Counted from the stretch's first letter, positions 1 to 8,597 are shown. The stretch is DNA of 22,659 nucleotides from an uncultured Cocleimonas sp. (GCA_938041705.1 CALISP010000040.1:1-22659); one strand, 5' to 3'. Made by a program: numbers and translations. Notes: generated by a model not told the origin, from the sequence alone.

Positions 1-257
1 GAACTTGCCATTAATAATGCTATGCTAACAACTAATAATTTTTTCATTCTAATATTCCATTTATCTCAATCATTATTTTAATTATCATTTGATATTATCA
101 TAAATACCTTATTCGATAAGCGTTTCCCGACGAACGAAGCATCGTTTACAATTTCATTATTAGTAACATCCATCCCCCAAGGAAAACTTAGCAATAAATA
201 ATCTGTAAGATATACTAAGAGATTGAAATAACTCAGATTAAAAATAACGGAAACCAT
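1..257. other. AT-rich leader region upstream of pyrE
   Basis: This is non-coding, very AT-rich sequence before pyrE. I see no tRNA, no clear terminator and no copy of the dispersed repeat. An open frame exists on the minus strand here, but it has a hydrophobic, low-complexity translation and overlaps the pyrE start, so I do not call it a gene. The pyrE promoter is presumably here. No attenuator hairpin with a U-tract, as in enteric rph-pyrE leaders, is recognisable by eye. Confidence 0.4.
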
Positions 258-902
258 ATGAAAGACTATCAAGCCGAATTCCTAAATTTTGCCATTGAAA
301 ACGACGTATTAAAATTTGGTGAGTTCACCTTAAAATCAGGCCGCTTAAGTCCTTATTTCTTTAATTTTGGCTTATTTAGATCTGGTTCATCTTTAGCAAA
401 GCTAGGCGACTATTATGCACAGGCTATTGTTGATTCTGAGCTAGAATTCGATATGTTATTTGGTCCTGCGTACAAAGGAATACCTTTAGTTGCAGTTGTT
501 GCAGCAACCCTTTATGAAAAACACGGTATTGATTATCCCTATGCCTACAATCGTAAAGAAGCCAAAGATCACGGAGAAGGAGGAAATATTGTTGGCGCAG
601 CACTAGAAGGCAAGGTTTTGGTGGTCGATGATGTTATCAGCGCGGGTACAGCATCACGTGAGGCAGCCGATTTAGTTGCTGAATACAAAGCAACTCTAGC
701 GGGTATCTGTATTTCTTTAGATAGACAAGAACGCGGGCAAGGAGATAAGTCTGCAGTTCAGGAGATCGCCGAGACTTATGATATTTCGATAATTAACATC
801 ATCGGATTAAATCAAGTGATTCAATATATTGAGACTAGTCAGAATGATCCAGAATTACTCAATAAAATCAGCCAATATAGAGAGACATATGGTGTCTCGT
901 AA
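258..902 (+). CDS. pyrE: Orotate phosphoribosyltransferase
   Basis: PyrE joins orotate to PRPP to give orotidine 5'-phosphate and pyrophosphate, the fifth step of de novo pyrimidine synthesis, in the cytoplasm. The 214-residue product matches the usual length of about 213. The N-terminal segment FTLKSGRLSPYFFN (23-36) is the family signature. FGPAYKGIPL (68-77) forms part of the active-site wall. The PRPP-binding loop VLVVDDVISAGTA lies at about 120-132. The start at 258 is chosen because the protein begins in register with the family; the ribosome-binding site is weak (an AACGGA-like stretch). The gene is monocistronic here. It converges with the aminotransferase gene, with a hairpin repeat between the two stops. 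The annotation is secure. Confidence 0.97.
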   Translation: MKDYQAEFLNFAIENDVLKFGEFTLKSGRLSPYFFNFGLFRSGSSLAKLGDYYAQAIVDSELEFDMLFGPAYKGIPLVAVVAATLYEKHGIDYPYAYNRKEAKDHGEGGNIVGAALEGKVLVVDDVISAGTASREAADLVAEYKATLAGICISLDRQERGQGDKSAVQEIAETYDISIINIIGLNQVIQYIETSQNDPELLNKISQYRETYGVS

Positions 903-942
903 TTATCTGATAAAGCTATTATTGGCTTAGATTTAACAACTA

Positions 943-986
943 AAATACACCCTCCTACTTTATGCATAATAGTGTGAGGGTGTATT
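943..986. repeat. Dispersed C-run repeat, copy 1 (two inverted halves)
   Basis: AATACACCCTC (944-954) is followed after 21 nt by its exact reverse complement GAGGGTGTATT (976-986). The left half continues CTACTTTATG, so it is a member of the AAAAGACAC / C-run / TACTTTTA family. The right half, read on the minus strand, is a diverged second copy (ACACCCTCACACTATTATG). The centre contains the palindrome TATGCATA. It lies between the convergent stops of pyrE and the aminotransferase gene. There is no U-tract, so it is not a standard intrinsic terminator, although it could slow or stabilise both transcript ends. Confidence 0.75.
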
Positions 987-1065
987 GACTCTCTGGTCCT
1001 TTAAGGCATTTAAAAGTAATTAATTATCTGTTAAATTAACTGCCCTTATTAGTTCTATTCTTAAT

Positions 1066-2244
1066 CTATAAAGAAGCAATTCGTTCAACTGCCTTAACTA
1101 AGTTTTCCATACTGGTAGCATACGACAAACGTATATGGCCCGGCGCACCAAACGCACTTCCTGGCACCATAGCCACTTCTTTATCAGCTAATAACATTTG
1201 AGACAGTTCGGCATCGTTAGAAACACCATCAACACGTGCAATTAAACCTTCAATATTTGGAAAACTGTAAAAGGTTCCATCAGAAGGTAAGCACTCTACA
1301 CCATCAATAGCGTTCAAGCCCTTAACTACAAAATCATGTCTTTCTTTGAAGGCAACTAACATTGGCTTGATACAATCTTGACTTTCATTAAGAGCAGCAA
1401 CAGCAGCATGCTGTGATATTGAAGTTGGATTTGAAGTACTTTGACCTTGAATTTTCTTCATTCCTTTTATGAGATCAGCTGGTCCAGCCGCATAACCTAT
1501 GCGCCAACCTGTCATGGCATAAGCTTTTGAAACACCATTAAGTACAACACAACGATCATACAGTTCAGGTGAAGCATTCAAGATATTTACAAATTTAAGA
1601 CCATCAAACAAGATATGTTCATACATATCATCAGTTGCTACGACAATATCAGGGTATTTAGCTAAAACATCACCCAGTGCTTTCAACTCTTCCATTGTGT
1701 AACTAACACCCGTTGGATTAGATGGACTATTAATCACAAACAAACGGGTCTTATCGGTAATAGCCGCTTCTAAATCAGCTGCCGTTAATTTGAAATTCTG
1801 ATCTTGTCCTGCAGTAACTATCACTGGCTTACCACCAGCAAGTAAAACCATATCTGGATAAGAAACCCAATAAGGTGCTGGAATGATAACTTCATCACCG
1901 GAGTTAATCATCGCTTGGCAAAGATTATAAAAACTCTGCTTACCACCACAAGACACTAAAACTTGATCGGCTTCGTAATCAAACCCATTATCACGTTTTA
2001 ATTTACTAATCACGGCAGATTTTAATTCAGGGATACCATCAACAGCAGTGTAGCCAGTTTTATTCTCATTAATTGCCGCAATACCGGCAGCTTTTATATG
2101 ATCTGGTGTCCCAAAATCTGGTTCGCCTACGCCTAAGTTAATAACGTCACGACCTTCGGCTTTCATTTTTTGAGCTAAGGCACTCATAGCTAAAGTTGGA
2201 GAAGGTTTAACTCGCTGAACGCGATCTGATAATTTAATAACCAT
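1066..2244 (-). CDS. aspC: Class-I PLP aminotransferase, probable aspartate aminotransferase
   Basis: This is a cytoplasmic PLP enzyme expected to interconvert aspartate and 2-oxoglutarate with oxaloacetate and glutamate. The 392-residue product has the layout of the I-gamma (Thermus/Rhizobium-type) aspartate aminotransferases. It shows NLGVGEPDFGTP (36-47), the substrate-pocket stretch APYWVSYPD (123-131), SPSNPTG (173-179), the PLP-phosphate/lysine region NGVSKAYAMTGWRIGY with Lys240 as the Schiff-base lysine, and the carboxylate-binding arginine in HIRLSYATS near the C terminus. The start MVIKLSDRV follows an AGGGTA-like ribosome-binding site. The gene is read divergently from uvrB. Specificity for aspartate, prephenate or aromatic substrates cannot be told apart by eye, so the symbol is provisional. 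Confidence 0.9.
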   Translation of the reverse strand: MVIKLSDRVQRVKPSPTLAMSALAQKMKAEGRDVINLGVGEPDFGTPDHIKAAGIAAINENKTGYTAVDGIPELKSAVISKLKRDNGFDYEADQVLVSCGGKQSFYNLCQAMINSGDEVIIPAPYWVSYPDMVLLAGGKPVIVTAGQDQNFKLTAADLEAAITDKTRLFVINSPSNPTGVSYTMEELKALGDVLAKYPDIVVATDDMYEHILFDGLKFVNILNASPELYDRCVVLNGVSKAYAMTGWRIGYAAGPADLIKGMKKIQGQSTSNPTSISQHAAVAALNESQDCIKPMLVAFKERHDFVVKGLNAIDGVECLPSDGTFYSFPNIEGLIARVDGVSNDAELSQMLLADKEVAMVPGSAFGAPGHIRLSYATSMENLVKAVERIASL

Positions 2245-2326
2245 TTTTAATACCCTAAAGAATTTCCGATGTAAGAATAGTTGAAATATACTCTATCTAA
2301 CTTTTCAGTAAACTAAAATAAAGTGA

Positions 2327-4336
2327 ATGATTAATAAATTTAATTTACATACAGAGTATGAACCTGCCGGAGACCAGCCCACAGCGATAAAATCTCTAGT
2401 TGATGGACTGAATGATGGGCTGTTGCACCAAACTTTATTGGGCGTTACCGGATCAGGTAAAACCTTCACTATGGCCAATGTGATTGCTCAAACACAACGA
2501 CCTACCATTATCATGGCGCATAACAAAACATTGGCAGCGCAACTTTATGGTGAAATGAAAGAGTTCTTTCCTGATAACTCTGTTGAATATTTCGTTTCTT
2601 ACTACGATTACTATCAGCCAGAAGCGTATGTGCCTGCTTCCGATACCTTCATAGAAAAAGACGCCTCAATCAACGAACACATTGAGCAAATGCGACTATC
2701 AGCTACCAAGGCAATGTTAGAGGGATCAGATACGATTATCGTAGCGACTGTTTCAGCTATTTATGGCTTGGGTGACCCAAAGTCATATATGAGTATGATG
2801 CTTCATCTAGATCGGGGTGAAAAAATTGGTCAACGAGATATTATTAAACGCCTAACTGAAATTCAATACAAACGAAATGATTTGGTATTGGAACGCGGCA
2901 ATTATCGAGTACGTGGTGATGTAATTGATATCTACCCTGCAGACTCTGATATCGAAGCGGTTCGTGTCGAGCTTTTTGACGACGAAGTCGAACAGCTCAG
3001 TTTCTTTGATCCATTGACGGGTGAAGTTTTACGTAAAGTGCCCCGCCTCACGGTCTACCCTAAATCACATTATGTTACTCCCCGTGAAATAATGTTGGGT
3101 GCAGTAGAACATATCAAAGTCGAACTTAAATCACGACTCGAGTTTCTTTATGAAGAAAGCCGATTAGTTGAAGCACAACGACTCAAAGAGCGAACCCAAT
3201 ACGATATTGAAATGATTGTAGAAGTCGGATATTGCTCAGGTATCGAGAACTATTCGCGCTATTTATCAGGTCGACCTCCTGGAGCACCACCTCCTTGTTT
3301 ACTTGATTATCTACCAGATGAAGCTTTGGTTATTATTGATGAATCCCATGTTAGCGTGCCACAAATTGGAGCGATGTATAAAGGTGATTTTTCGCGTAAA
3401 ACCAATCTAGTTGAATACGGTTTTCGACTACCTTCGGCCTTAGATAATCGCCCGTTACGTTTTGATGAATTTGAAAAATTAGTACCACAAGTGATTCATG
3501 TATCCGCAACACCTGGTAATTACGAAAACGAGCACAGCGATAATGTCGCTGAACAATTGGTTCGCCCAACAGGTTTATTAGATCCAGAGATAGAGATACG
3601 CCCTGTTAAGACCCAAGTTGATGACGTTATGTCTGAAATCAGTGAGCGCGCTGCCAAAGGTGAACGTGTATTGATTACCACACTCACAAAACGTATGGCA
3701 GAAGACCTTACCGATTATTTACTAGAACATGATCTTCGCGTTCGTTATTTACATTCTGACATCGATACTGTGGAGCGTGTCGAAATTATCCGTGATTTGC
3801 GCTTAGGTGAATTTGACGCATTAGTAGGCATCAATTTACTTCGTGAAGGCTTAGATATGCCAGAAGTCACCTTAGTAGCAATTTTAGATGCTGACAAAGA
3901 AGGTTTTCTTCGCTCAGAAAGATCACTCATTCAAACTATTGGTCGTGCAGCGCGAAACTCAAAGGGTAAAGCGATTCTTTATGGTGATAAAATAACCAAA
4001 TCCATGCAAGCCGCAATAGATGAAACCGATCGTCGCCGTGGCATACAAATAGAATATAATAAAAAACACGGCATCACCCCAACCACAATTATTAAAAAAG
4101 TATCCGATATAATGGAGGGTGCTTATGGAAGCTCAATGCGTAGCCGAACTAAGAAGGAGTTCGATAAAGTCGCTGACAGCAAAGCAAGTTATGGCAGCAT
4201 GACACCAGACAAAGCCATAAAAGAAATCGCAAAGCTAGAAAAGAAGATGTTCAAGCACGCCAAGGATTTGGAGTTTGAAGCAGCAGCAAGTGTCCGTGAT
4301 GAAATAGCTGGTTTACGAGAATTAGCGTTTAAATAA
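2327..4336 (+). CDS. uvrB: Excinuclease ABC subunit B
   Basis: UvrB is the damage-verification helicase of nucleotide excision repair. It is loaded onto DNA with UvrA and then recruits UvrC for incision. The 669-residue product has the full family layout: Walker A GVTGSGKTFT (39-48), the beta-hairpin that inserts between strands (SYYDYYQPEAYVP, about 92-104), the Walker B-type IIDESH, the helicase motif TIGRAARN, and a C-terminal UVR domain (about 628-663, EKKMFKHAKDLEFEAAASVRDE) that contacts UvrC. The start is set by MINKFNLHTEYEPAGDQPTAI, the normal N terminus. The 82-bp divergent region with the aminotransferase gene shows no LexA box of the CTGT-N8-ACAG type, so SOS control is not supported here. 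Confidence 0.98.
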   Translation: MINKFNLHTEYEPAGDQPTAIKSLVDGLNDGLLHQTLLGVTGSGKTFTMANVIAQTQRPTIIMAHNKTLAAQLYGEMKEFFPDNSVEYFVSYYDYYQPEAYVPASDTFIEKDASINEHIEQMRLSATKAMLEGSDTIIVATVSAIYGLGDPKSYMSMMLHLDRGEKIGQRDIIKRLTEIQYKRNDLVLERGNYRVRGDVIDIYPADSDIEAVRVELFDDEVEQLSFFDPLTGEVLRKVPRLTVYPKSHYVTPREIMLGAVEHIKVELKSRLEFLYEESRLVEAQRLKERTQYDIEMIVEVGYCSGIENYSRYLSGRPPGAPPPCLLDYLPDEALVIIDESHVSVPQIGAMYKGDFSRKTNLVEYGFRLPSALDNRPLRFDEFEKLVPQVIHVSATPGNYENEHSDNVAEQLVRPTGLLDPEIEIRPVKTQVDDVMSEISERAAKGERVLITTLTKRMAEDLTDYLLEHDLRVRYLHSDIDTVERVEIIRDLRLGEFDALVGINLLREGLDMPEVTLVAILDADKEGFLRSERSLIQTIGRAARNSKGKAILYGDKITKSMQAAIDETDRRRGIQIEYNKKHGITPTTIIKKVSDIMEGAYGSSMRSRTKKEFDKVADSKASYGSMTPDKAIKEIAKLEKKMFKHAKDLEFEAAASVRDEIAGLRELAFK

Positions 4337-4343
4337 GGGGAGT

Positions 4344-4368
4344 AAAAAAGACACCCCCTTGCTTTTAA
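4344..4368 (+). repeat. Dispersed C-run repeat, copy 2
   Basis: The core is AAAAAAGACAC, five C, then TTGCTTTTAA, starting 7 bp after the uvrB stop codon. AAAAG and CTTTT arms flank the C run. In addition AAGGGG (4335-4340) pairs with CCCCTT (4355-4360), giving an alternative hairpin. It is shared by the convergent ends of uvrB and the esterase gene. Confidence 0.7.
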
Positions 4369-4379
4369 GTACTTTTTAA

Positions 4380-5582
4380 CTATTGTCTTAACCAAGTGCT
4401 TGCATGAAACTGCAATTCACTTAATCCGTTATGCTGGCCATTTATCTGTTTGGTATTCCAAACACTTACGAAACCATGATTGATACCAGGAAAAACTTCA
4501 TAATCATGAGAAATATTTAATTCTTTTAGAAACTGATGAATGATAGGCGATGCTCGTCGTCCCATATTTAAAACGAATTCATCTTGATCACCAATTGAAA
4601 TTCGCAATGGAATTCCCTTACTACGAATCTGTTGAAGGTTTTGCTTAGCTATTTGCATAGTCTCCTGCAATGCATAATCACTCACAAAGGCATTCGCCAC
4701 GGCTGAAGAAAAGCTTAATGGGTATTTTAAAGCAAAGTGTATTGCACCACGTGAACCACGCGAGTGACCATGAATAGCAGTTGTTTTTGCAGACATGCCA
4801 GCTTTAAATTGCGAGCGAATATAAGCACGAAGTTCATTGGTATTTTCACTAGTTAATAAACTTTCATTTCGAGCTGATGACCATTGCTCTTCGACATTAC
4901 CTTTTAGTCTACCAGTGCGTAACGAGACGATAACCATCGGCGGAATCAAGCCTTTAGTAATCCATTGATTTAACTGTTGCGCAGGCACACTATCAGGAAA
5001 ACTACGTTCCCAACCTAATTGACCATGAAGAAAAAACATCAAGGGATAAGTTTTATTACTGTTTCGTTTCCATTGGGGTGGTAGATAAACCGAGTAATCA
5101 ACCAAACCTCTTGCTGGACTCAAAAACCTTGAATAAGAATAAGTTCCAGGCTTCACAGATTTGATTAATTGAGACGTATAAATCGACTGATTTGTAATAT
5201 TATTTCGCGCCCGTAGCAGCGAATCATTCCTTATAAACAGCTGAGGCCTACCTTCATTAATCGTTACAAAGCGATCATATCGTCCGTCAGCAGAATAGAT
5301 GAAATTAATCAAATCACCATTGTTTAGCTTATAACGTGTCGGACTAATCTTTTGCAGTGCTTCTTTTTGCCCAAACAGCGTTAAAAATAATTTTTCATTT
5401 TGTTCAGTAATTCCAAAACTAACTTCTGAGCCGGCAAATAGACTATAGGTCGCTACAAGTTGAGAAGGTATCGGTAAGCTTGAAGGTTTTGTTGGTGGAA
5501 CAGGTTTAGTTAGTGGACCAACAGAACATGCGGTAACCAAAAGCATTAACGAGAGAATTATAAATTGCTGCAGATGATTCAT
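4380..5582 (-). CDS. Esterase-like alpha/beta-hydrolase lipoprotein
   Basis: This is a predicted membrane-anchored carboxylesterase of the esterase-D / feruloyl-esterase type. The N terminus is a lipoprotein signal with lipobox VTAC and Cys19 as the acylation site, followed by a proline-rich linker. Residues about 40-130 form a separate N-terminal domain that I do not recognise. The hydrolase domain (about 150-400) has an oxyanion-loop HGQLG (186-190), the nucleophile elbow G-H-S-R-G with Ser274, a candidate acid in GDQDE (331-335) and the catalytic histidine in GINHGF (His369). The triad is therefore intact. The substrate is unknown; polyester, feruloyl or siderophore esters are all possible. 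The gene stands alone on the minus strand, 327 bp downstream of the PEBP gene, and converges with uvrB. Confidence 0.7.
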   Translation of the reverse strand: MNHLQQFIILSLMLLVTACSVGPLTKPVPPTKPSSLPIPSQLVATYSLFAGSEVSFGITEQNEKLFLTLFGQKEALQKISPTRYKLNNGDLINFIYSADGRYDRFVTINEGRPQLFIRNDSLLRARNNITNQSIYTSQLIKSVKPGTYSYSRFLSPARGLVDYSVYLPPQWKRNSNKTYPLMFFLHGQLGWERSFPDSVPAQQLNQWITKGLIPPMVIVSLRTGRLKGNVEEQWSSARNESLLTSENTNELRAYIRSQFKAGMSAKTTAIHGHSRGSRGAIHFALKYPLSFSSAVANAFVSDYALQETMQIAKQNLQQIRSKGIPLRISIGDQDEFVLNMGRRASPIIHQFLKELNISHDYEVFPGINHGFVSVWNTKQINGQHNGLSELQFHASTWLRQ

Positions 5583-5697
5583 TGTTTTTGTTAAAACCTA
5601 GCAAAATATTAGAAGCTTAGCATGAATTTATTTGTAGTTTAATGATCTTAGAAACCATTAAATGAATGATAGCGTTTGAGTAATATGTGATTGTTAG

Positions 5698-5732
5698 ATT
5701 AGTTAAAAGACACCTCCCTACTTTTAACTAAT
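5698..5732 (+). repeat. Dispersed C-run repeat, copy 3 (perfect hairpin)
   Basis: This is the cleanest copy structurally. The 12-bp arm ATTAGTTAAAAG (5698-5709) and its exact reverse complement CTTTTAACTAAT (5721-5732) flank the 11-nt loop ACACCTCCCTA. The sequence beyond the right arm (GTTTC) is shared with copy 4, suggesting that the repeated unit is about 40 bp, longer than the C-run core. Confidence 0.8.
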
Positions 5733-5821
5733 GTTTCATTTTTTAGTATTTATATTTAAACAGAACTTATGCAAAAATATATGAGTTGTATTCAAAACTT
5801 AATCCAACAATTATCAAAAGA

Positions 5822-5864
5822 AAACATTAGACTGAATAGAAAAAACCAACCCAGTCTAATGTTT
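5822..5864 (-). terminator. Intrinsic terminator of the PEBP-like gene
   Basis: A 13-bp perfect inverted repeat (AAACATTAGACTG at 5822-5834 and CAGTCTAATGTTT at 5852-5864) has a 17-nt loop. On the minus strand it starts about 45 nt after the stop of the PEBP-family gene and is followed by a T-rich tract (TTTTCTTTTG). The stem is AT-rich, so efficiency is uncertain. Confidence 0.6.
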
Positions 5865-5909
5865 ATCTAATTTTCTTATTTACATCTCTAAAACTCTGAT
5901 TAATAAACT

Positions 5910-6467
5910 TTAGTCACGTTTGTATAAAGCTTCAATTGAAGTTGATGCTAATGATTTAGCTTTAACCATATAGCCTGTAAGTGCACCAGATGCATCCTCA
6001 GGTAACTCTAGCTTCTCTGATAACGCATAAACAGTAAACTGATAACGATGTACACCATGGCCTTGAGGTGGACATGCACCGCCAAAACCTTCGACACCAT
6101 AATCATTTTTGATATGTCTTGCGCCCTTAAGAGATGCGTCTTTGCTTAAGCTTTCTAAACCTGAAGGCAATGAACTAACCTCTTTATCTATATTAATTAA
6201 CTGCCAATGCCACCAGCCACTGCCTGTTGGTGCATCAGGATCATATGCAAACACTGCGAAAGCTTCAGTGCCTTTGGGTGCTCCAATCCATGAAAGCTGA
6301 GGAGATTTGTTTCCACCCTCACAACCAAACCCTTGAAACTCTTGCGCTTTATTCATGTGTTGGCCCTGCGCAATATCTGTACTGCTCAAAGTGAAAGTAT
6401 CTGCAACTGCAGGAAGTGATAAAACTAAAGATGATGCTAAAAGAAGGTTACTAACTAACTTTTTCAT
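5910..6467 (-). CDS. Exported YbhB/YbcL-family (PEBP-like) protein
   Basis: This is a member of the phosphatidylethanolamine-binding / Raf-kinase-inhibitor-like family, whose bacterial role is poorly known. The 185-residue product starts with a Sec signal peptide (1-22, cleavage predicted after LPAVA). The mature part carries the family ligand-pocket motifs DPDAPTGSGWWHW (76-88) and the later GVHRYQFTVYAL. The length fits the periplasmic YbcL type. It ends at an intrinsic terminator. The AraC-family gene lies 89 bp upstream on the same strand and may be co-transcribed or control it; this is inference from position only. Confidence 0.88.
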   Translation of the reverse strand: MKKLVSNLLLASSLVLSLPAVADTFTLSSTDIAQGQHMNKAQEFQGFGCEGGNKSPQLSWIGAPKGTEAFAVFAYDPDAPTGSGWWHWQLINIDKEVSSLPSGLESLSKDASLKGARHIKNDYGVEGFGGACPPQGHGVHRYQFTVYALSEKLELPEDASGALTGYMVKAKSLASTSIEALYKRD

Positions 6468-6556
6468 AAAGTTCTCGTTGATGTGTTATTGAAAGGAACT
6501 CCATCTTAACGATCAGATCTTTGTATGATTAGTCACAAAAATGTCAATTGTTCGCC

Positions 6557-7360
6557 CTAATCGTGCACTTTGGTTTTTCTTAAAGCCGTTGGTGTAATCC
6601 CAAATCGCTGTTTGAAACGGTCGGTAAATCGAGATTGTGATTGATAACCACATTGATCTGCGATGAGACCAATAGAATCAGCTGTGGTTTGGATTAAATG
6701 TAAACCATGACCTAGTTTGGTTTGATCTTTAATCTCTTGCAGGCTTGTGCCTTCCGCAATGAGCTTGCGTCGCAAAGTAGATTCACTCATAGCAAACTCT
6801 GAACAAAAAATATCAACAGTCACATCTTCAGTCATTTTTAAACTGATCATTTCATGTAAGCGGTGAGTAACAGTAGATGTTTTAGCAAGAGAGTAAACAT
6901 CATAACCAAGGTGAGAAAAAGTCTGAAGAATTTCCCTTTTACGCATTGGCCAAACCCCTTCAGGTGCCAATAATGACCATTCTATAAACTGCTCTAAACT
7001 CTTTTCCAGCACGGAATCAATTTTACCCAGGCAATATTTTTGATTATTAGGCTGGGTATTTTTGTAATCTTCAAAATCTTCAAAATCAAATTCCAGCAGA
7101 ACCGCAAAATATTCGTGTCCTTGAGGAATATTGCGCATGTTTATCATAGGACTGTTCGATAAAAATACAAAGCTTCCAGTTGGGCAAACTATTTCTGATT
7201 GATCACCAAGTTTTTTTTCTCCATCTAATACGTATATTAGAAGAGGTTTGATGATAGGAACGTTAAGAATATTTTGTACTTTGACTGAGGAATAAACAGA
7301 AAATGGTAAATGTTCTTTTTCATTTAAAGCACGTTTAGCAAGTTGAATTAATTCATTCAT
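6557..7360 (-). CDS. AraC-family transcriptional regulator
   Basis: This is a DNA-binding regulator of 267 residues. The C-terminal AraC helix-turn-helix pair occupies about 165-263: first helix-turn-helix around DIFCSEFAMSESTLRRKL, second around IGLIADQCGYQSQSRFTDRF, then the family signature RFGITPTALRK. The N-terminal 1-150 looks like a cupin-type sensing domain (PTGSFVFLSNSP, then FAVLLEFDF). The inducer is unknown. Placed just upstream of the exported PEBP-like gene on the same strand, it may regulate that gene or itself. The start MNELIQLAKR is the first Met in frame; dispersed-repeat copy 4 lies about 28 bp upstream of it, in its probable promoter or leader. Confidence 0.9.
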   Translation of the reverse strand: MNELIQLAKRALNEKEHLPFSVYSSVKVQNILNVPIIKPLLIYVLDGEKKLGDQSEIVCPTGSFVFLSNSPMINMRNIPQGHEYFAVLLEFDFEDFEDYKNTQPNNQKYCLGKIDSVLEKSLEQFIEWSLLAPEGVWPMRKREILQTFSHLGYDVYSLAKTSTVTHRLHEMISLKMTEDVTVDIFCSEFAMSESTLRRKLIAEGTSLQEIKDQTKLGHGLHLIQTTADSIGLIADQCGYQSQSRFTDRFKQRFGITPTALRKTKVHD

Positions 7361-7387
7361 AAAAATCTCAATAAGCCTTTAAATAAA

Positions 7388-7420
7388 ATTATAAAAAGAC
7401 ACCCCTTATTTTTACATAAT
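7388..7420 (+). repeat. Dispersed C-run repeat, copy 4
   Basis: ATTAT plus AAAAA (7388-7397) pairs with TTTTT and ATAAT (7409-7420, AC bulge) around the loop GACACCCCTTA (7398-7408). The flank GTTTC is shared with copy 3. It lies in the 137-bp gap between the phosphoribosyltransferase stop and the AraC start, so it is in the 5' leader or promoter of the AraC gene. Confidence 0.65.
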
Positions 7421-7497
7421 GTTTCTATTCAGAGGCTTAGCTAAACATGACAGACACATTAATTGTGTAGGAGAGGAGATTAATTTCATCAATTATT

Positions 7498-8055
7498 TTA
7501 TAGAAGCCCAGATATGATTTCTTTCACGCCAGGTTTATTTGCAAATATTTCTTCTTCAGTAAGACCATCTAATTCATGCGGGAATACTAACCAATCATCT
7601 GTTTCATGTAAGTAGTAGTCAGGTATTCGGTCAGTTGCATTATTGTTTGGTTTATACCAAGGCGTGGCGACTCGAATATCTTTTGGCATGTTTCGACGTG
7701 ATTTCTTATCTAATGTTTTAAATATTGCTTCGATACTATTGCCCGAATCAAATACATCATCAACCAGTAATAATTGATCGTCGTAGTTAATGTTTTGAAT
7801 GATGTAATCCAAGCCATGCACTTTTACTTTTTTCTTTTGCTTGGCTATACCCGCATAGGATGAAGTACGAATCGCAATATGATCTGACGGTGAGCCAAGA
7901 TACGATAGGATTTCTTGAACTGCTATTCCCACAGGAGTTCCACCTCGCCAAACACCAACAATGAAATCAGGCCTAAAACCACTTTCAAAAACTTTGACAC
8001 CCAATCTGTATGAATCCAGCAATAGATCATTAGCGGTGATGTAGACTTTTTTCAT
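7498..8055 (-). CDS. Type-I phosphoribosyltransferase, hypoxanthine/xanthine-type
   Basis: This 185-residue cytoplasmic enzyme is likely to salvage a purine base with PRPP. The PRPP-binding loop LLLVDDVFDSGNS is at 95-107, and the pyrophosphate-loop region FIVGVWRGGTPVG is at 31-43. The C-terminal hood includes ATPWYKP and DDWLVFPHE. The layout resembles the proteobacterial proteins annotated as hypoxanthine or xanthine phosphoribosyltransferase, but base preference cannot be read from the sequence. It is 38 bp downstream of pgpA on the same strand and is probably the last gene of the rib-nusB-thiL-pgpA run. Confidence 0.8.
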   Translation of the reverse strand: MKKVYITANDLLLDSYRLGVKVFESGFRPDFIVGVWRGGTPVGIAVQEILSYLGSPSDHIAIRTSSYAGIAKQKKKVKVHGLDYIIQNINYDDQLLLVDDVFDSGNSIEAIFKTLDKKSRRNMPKDIRVATPWYKPNNNATDRIPDYYLHETDDWLVFPHELDGLTEEEIFANKPGVKEIISGLL

Positions 8056-8093
8056 TTAAAATACCGTTATTAAAGTTGTATAAATATATTCTG

Positions 8094-8597
8094 TTAAAGC
8101 AAAGGAAAGAAATAATAGAGAGCTTGTAGACAAATCAAAGCATAAAGTCCTGCAACAATATCATCGATCATTATTCCCAAGCCACCTTCGACTTTTTTAT
8201 CTAAAAGTGAAATTGGCCAAGGCTTCCAAATATCAAATAAACGAAACAGTGCAAAGCCAATCACAATCCACAGCCAACCTGAGGGGGCTGCGATCATAGT
8301 AATAAAAAAACCAGCAAATTCATCCCAGACTATGCCACCATGATCGTGCACACCTAATAACTTTGATGATTTATCACAAATCCATACACCAGCTAAACAG
8401 ATTATCGCAACAACGATTAGATATGGCACTAATGATAATTGCATCATAAGTATATAAAGCGGGATAGCCATTATTGTTCCAAATGTACCCGGTGCAAAAG
8501 GAGCTAATCCACTGCCAAAACCAAAGGCTAGAAAATGCACAGGATGTGTCATTACCTTTCTATTTAGATTTGGTATTTGAGGGTTTTTACTACTCAT
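8094..8597 (-). CDS. pgpA: Phosphatidylglycerophosphatase A
   Basis: PgpA is an inner-membrane enzyme that removes the phosphate from phosphatidylglycerophosphate to give phosphatidylglycerol. The 167-residue product has the family motifs FGFGSGLAPFAPGTFGT (25-41) and HDHGGIVWDEFAGF, whose acidic residues bind the metal, plus three to four hydrophobic membrane segments. RLFDIWKPWPI and the late EGGLGIMIDDIVAG are also typical. Its start codon overlaps the thiL stop by 4 bp, the usual thiL-pgpA coupling in gammaproteobacteria. Confidence 0.95.
   Translation of the reverse strand: MSSKNPQIPNLNRKVMTHPVHFLAFGFGSGLAPFAPGTFGTIMAIPLYILMMQLSLVPYLIVVAIICLAGVWICDKSSKLLGVHDHGGIVWDEFAGFFITMIAAPSGWLWIVIGFALFRLFDIWKPWPISLLDKKVEGGLGIMIDDIVAGLYALICLQALYYFFPLL

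Larger units (their letters stand above)
5583..5909. other. 327-bp intergenic region with a repeat and a terminator
   Basis: This region lies between the start of the esterase gene and the stop of the PEBP gene, both minus strand. It holds dispersed-repeat copy 3 (5698-5732) and a minus-strand intrinsic terminator (5822-5864). The rest is AT-rich with no convincing reading frame. The esterase promoter must lie in its left part. Confidence 0.6.

Noticed and set aside
78..272. Minus-strand open frame of 64 codons upstream of pyrE
   Set aside because: It is hydrophobic and low in complexity, overlaps the pyrE start, and no ribosome-binding site or family motif was seen.
2245..2326. LexA (SOS) box upstream of uvrB
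   Set aside because: No CTGT-N8-ACAG-like sequence was found in the intergenic region.
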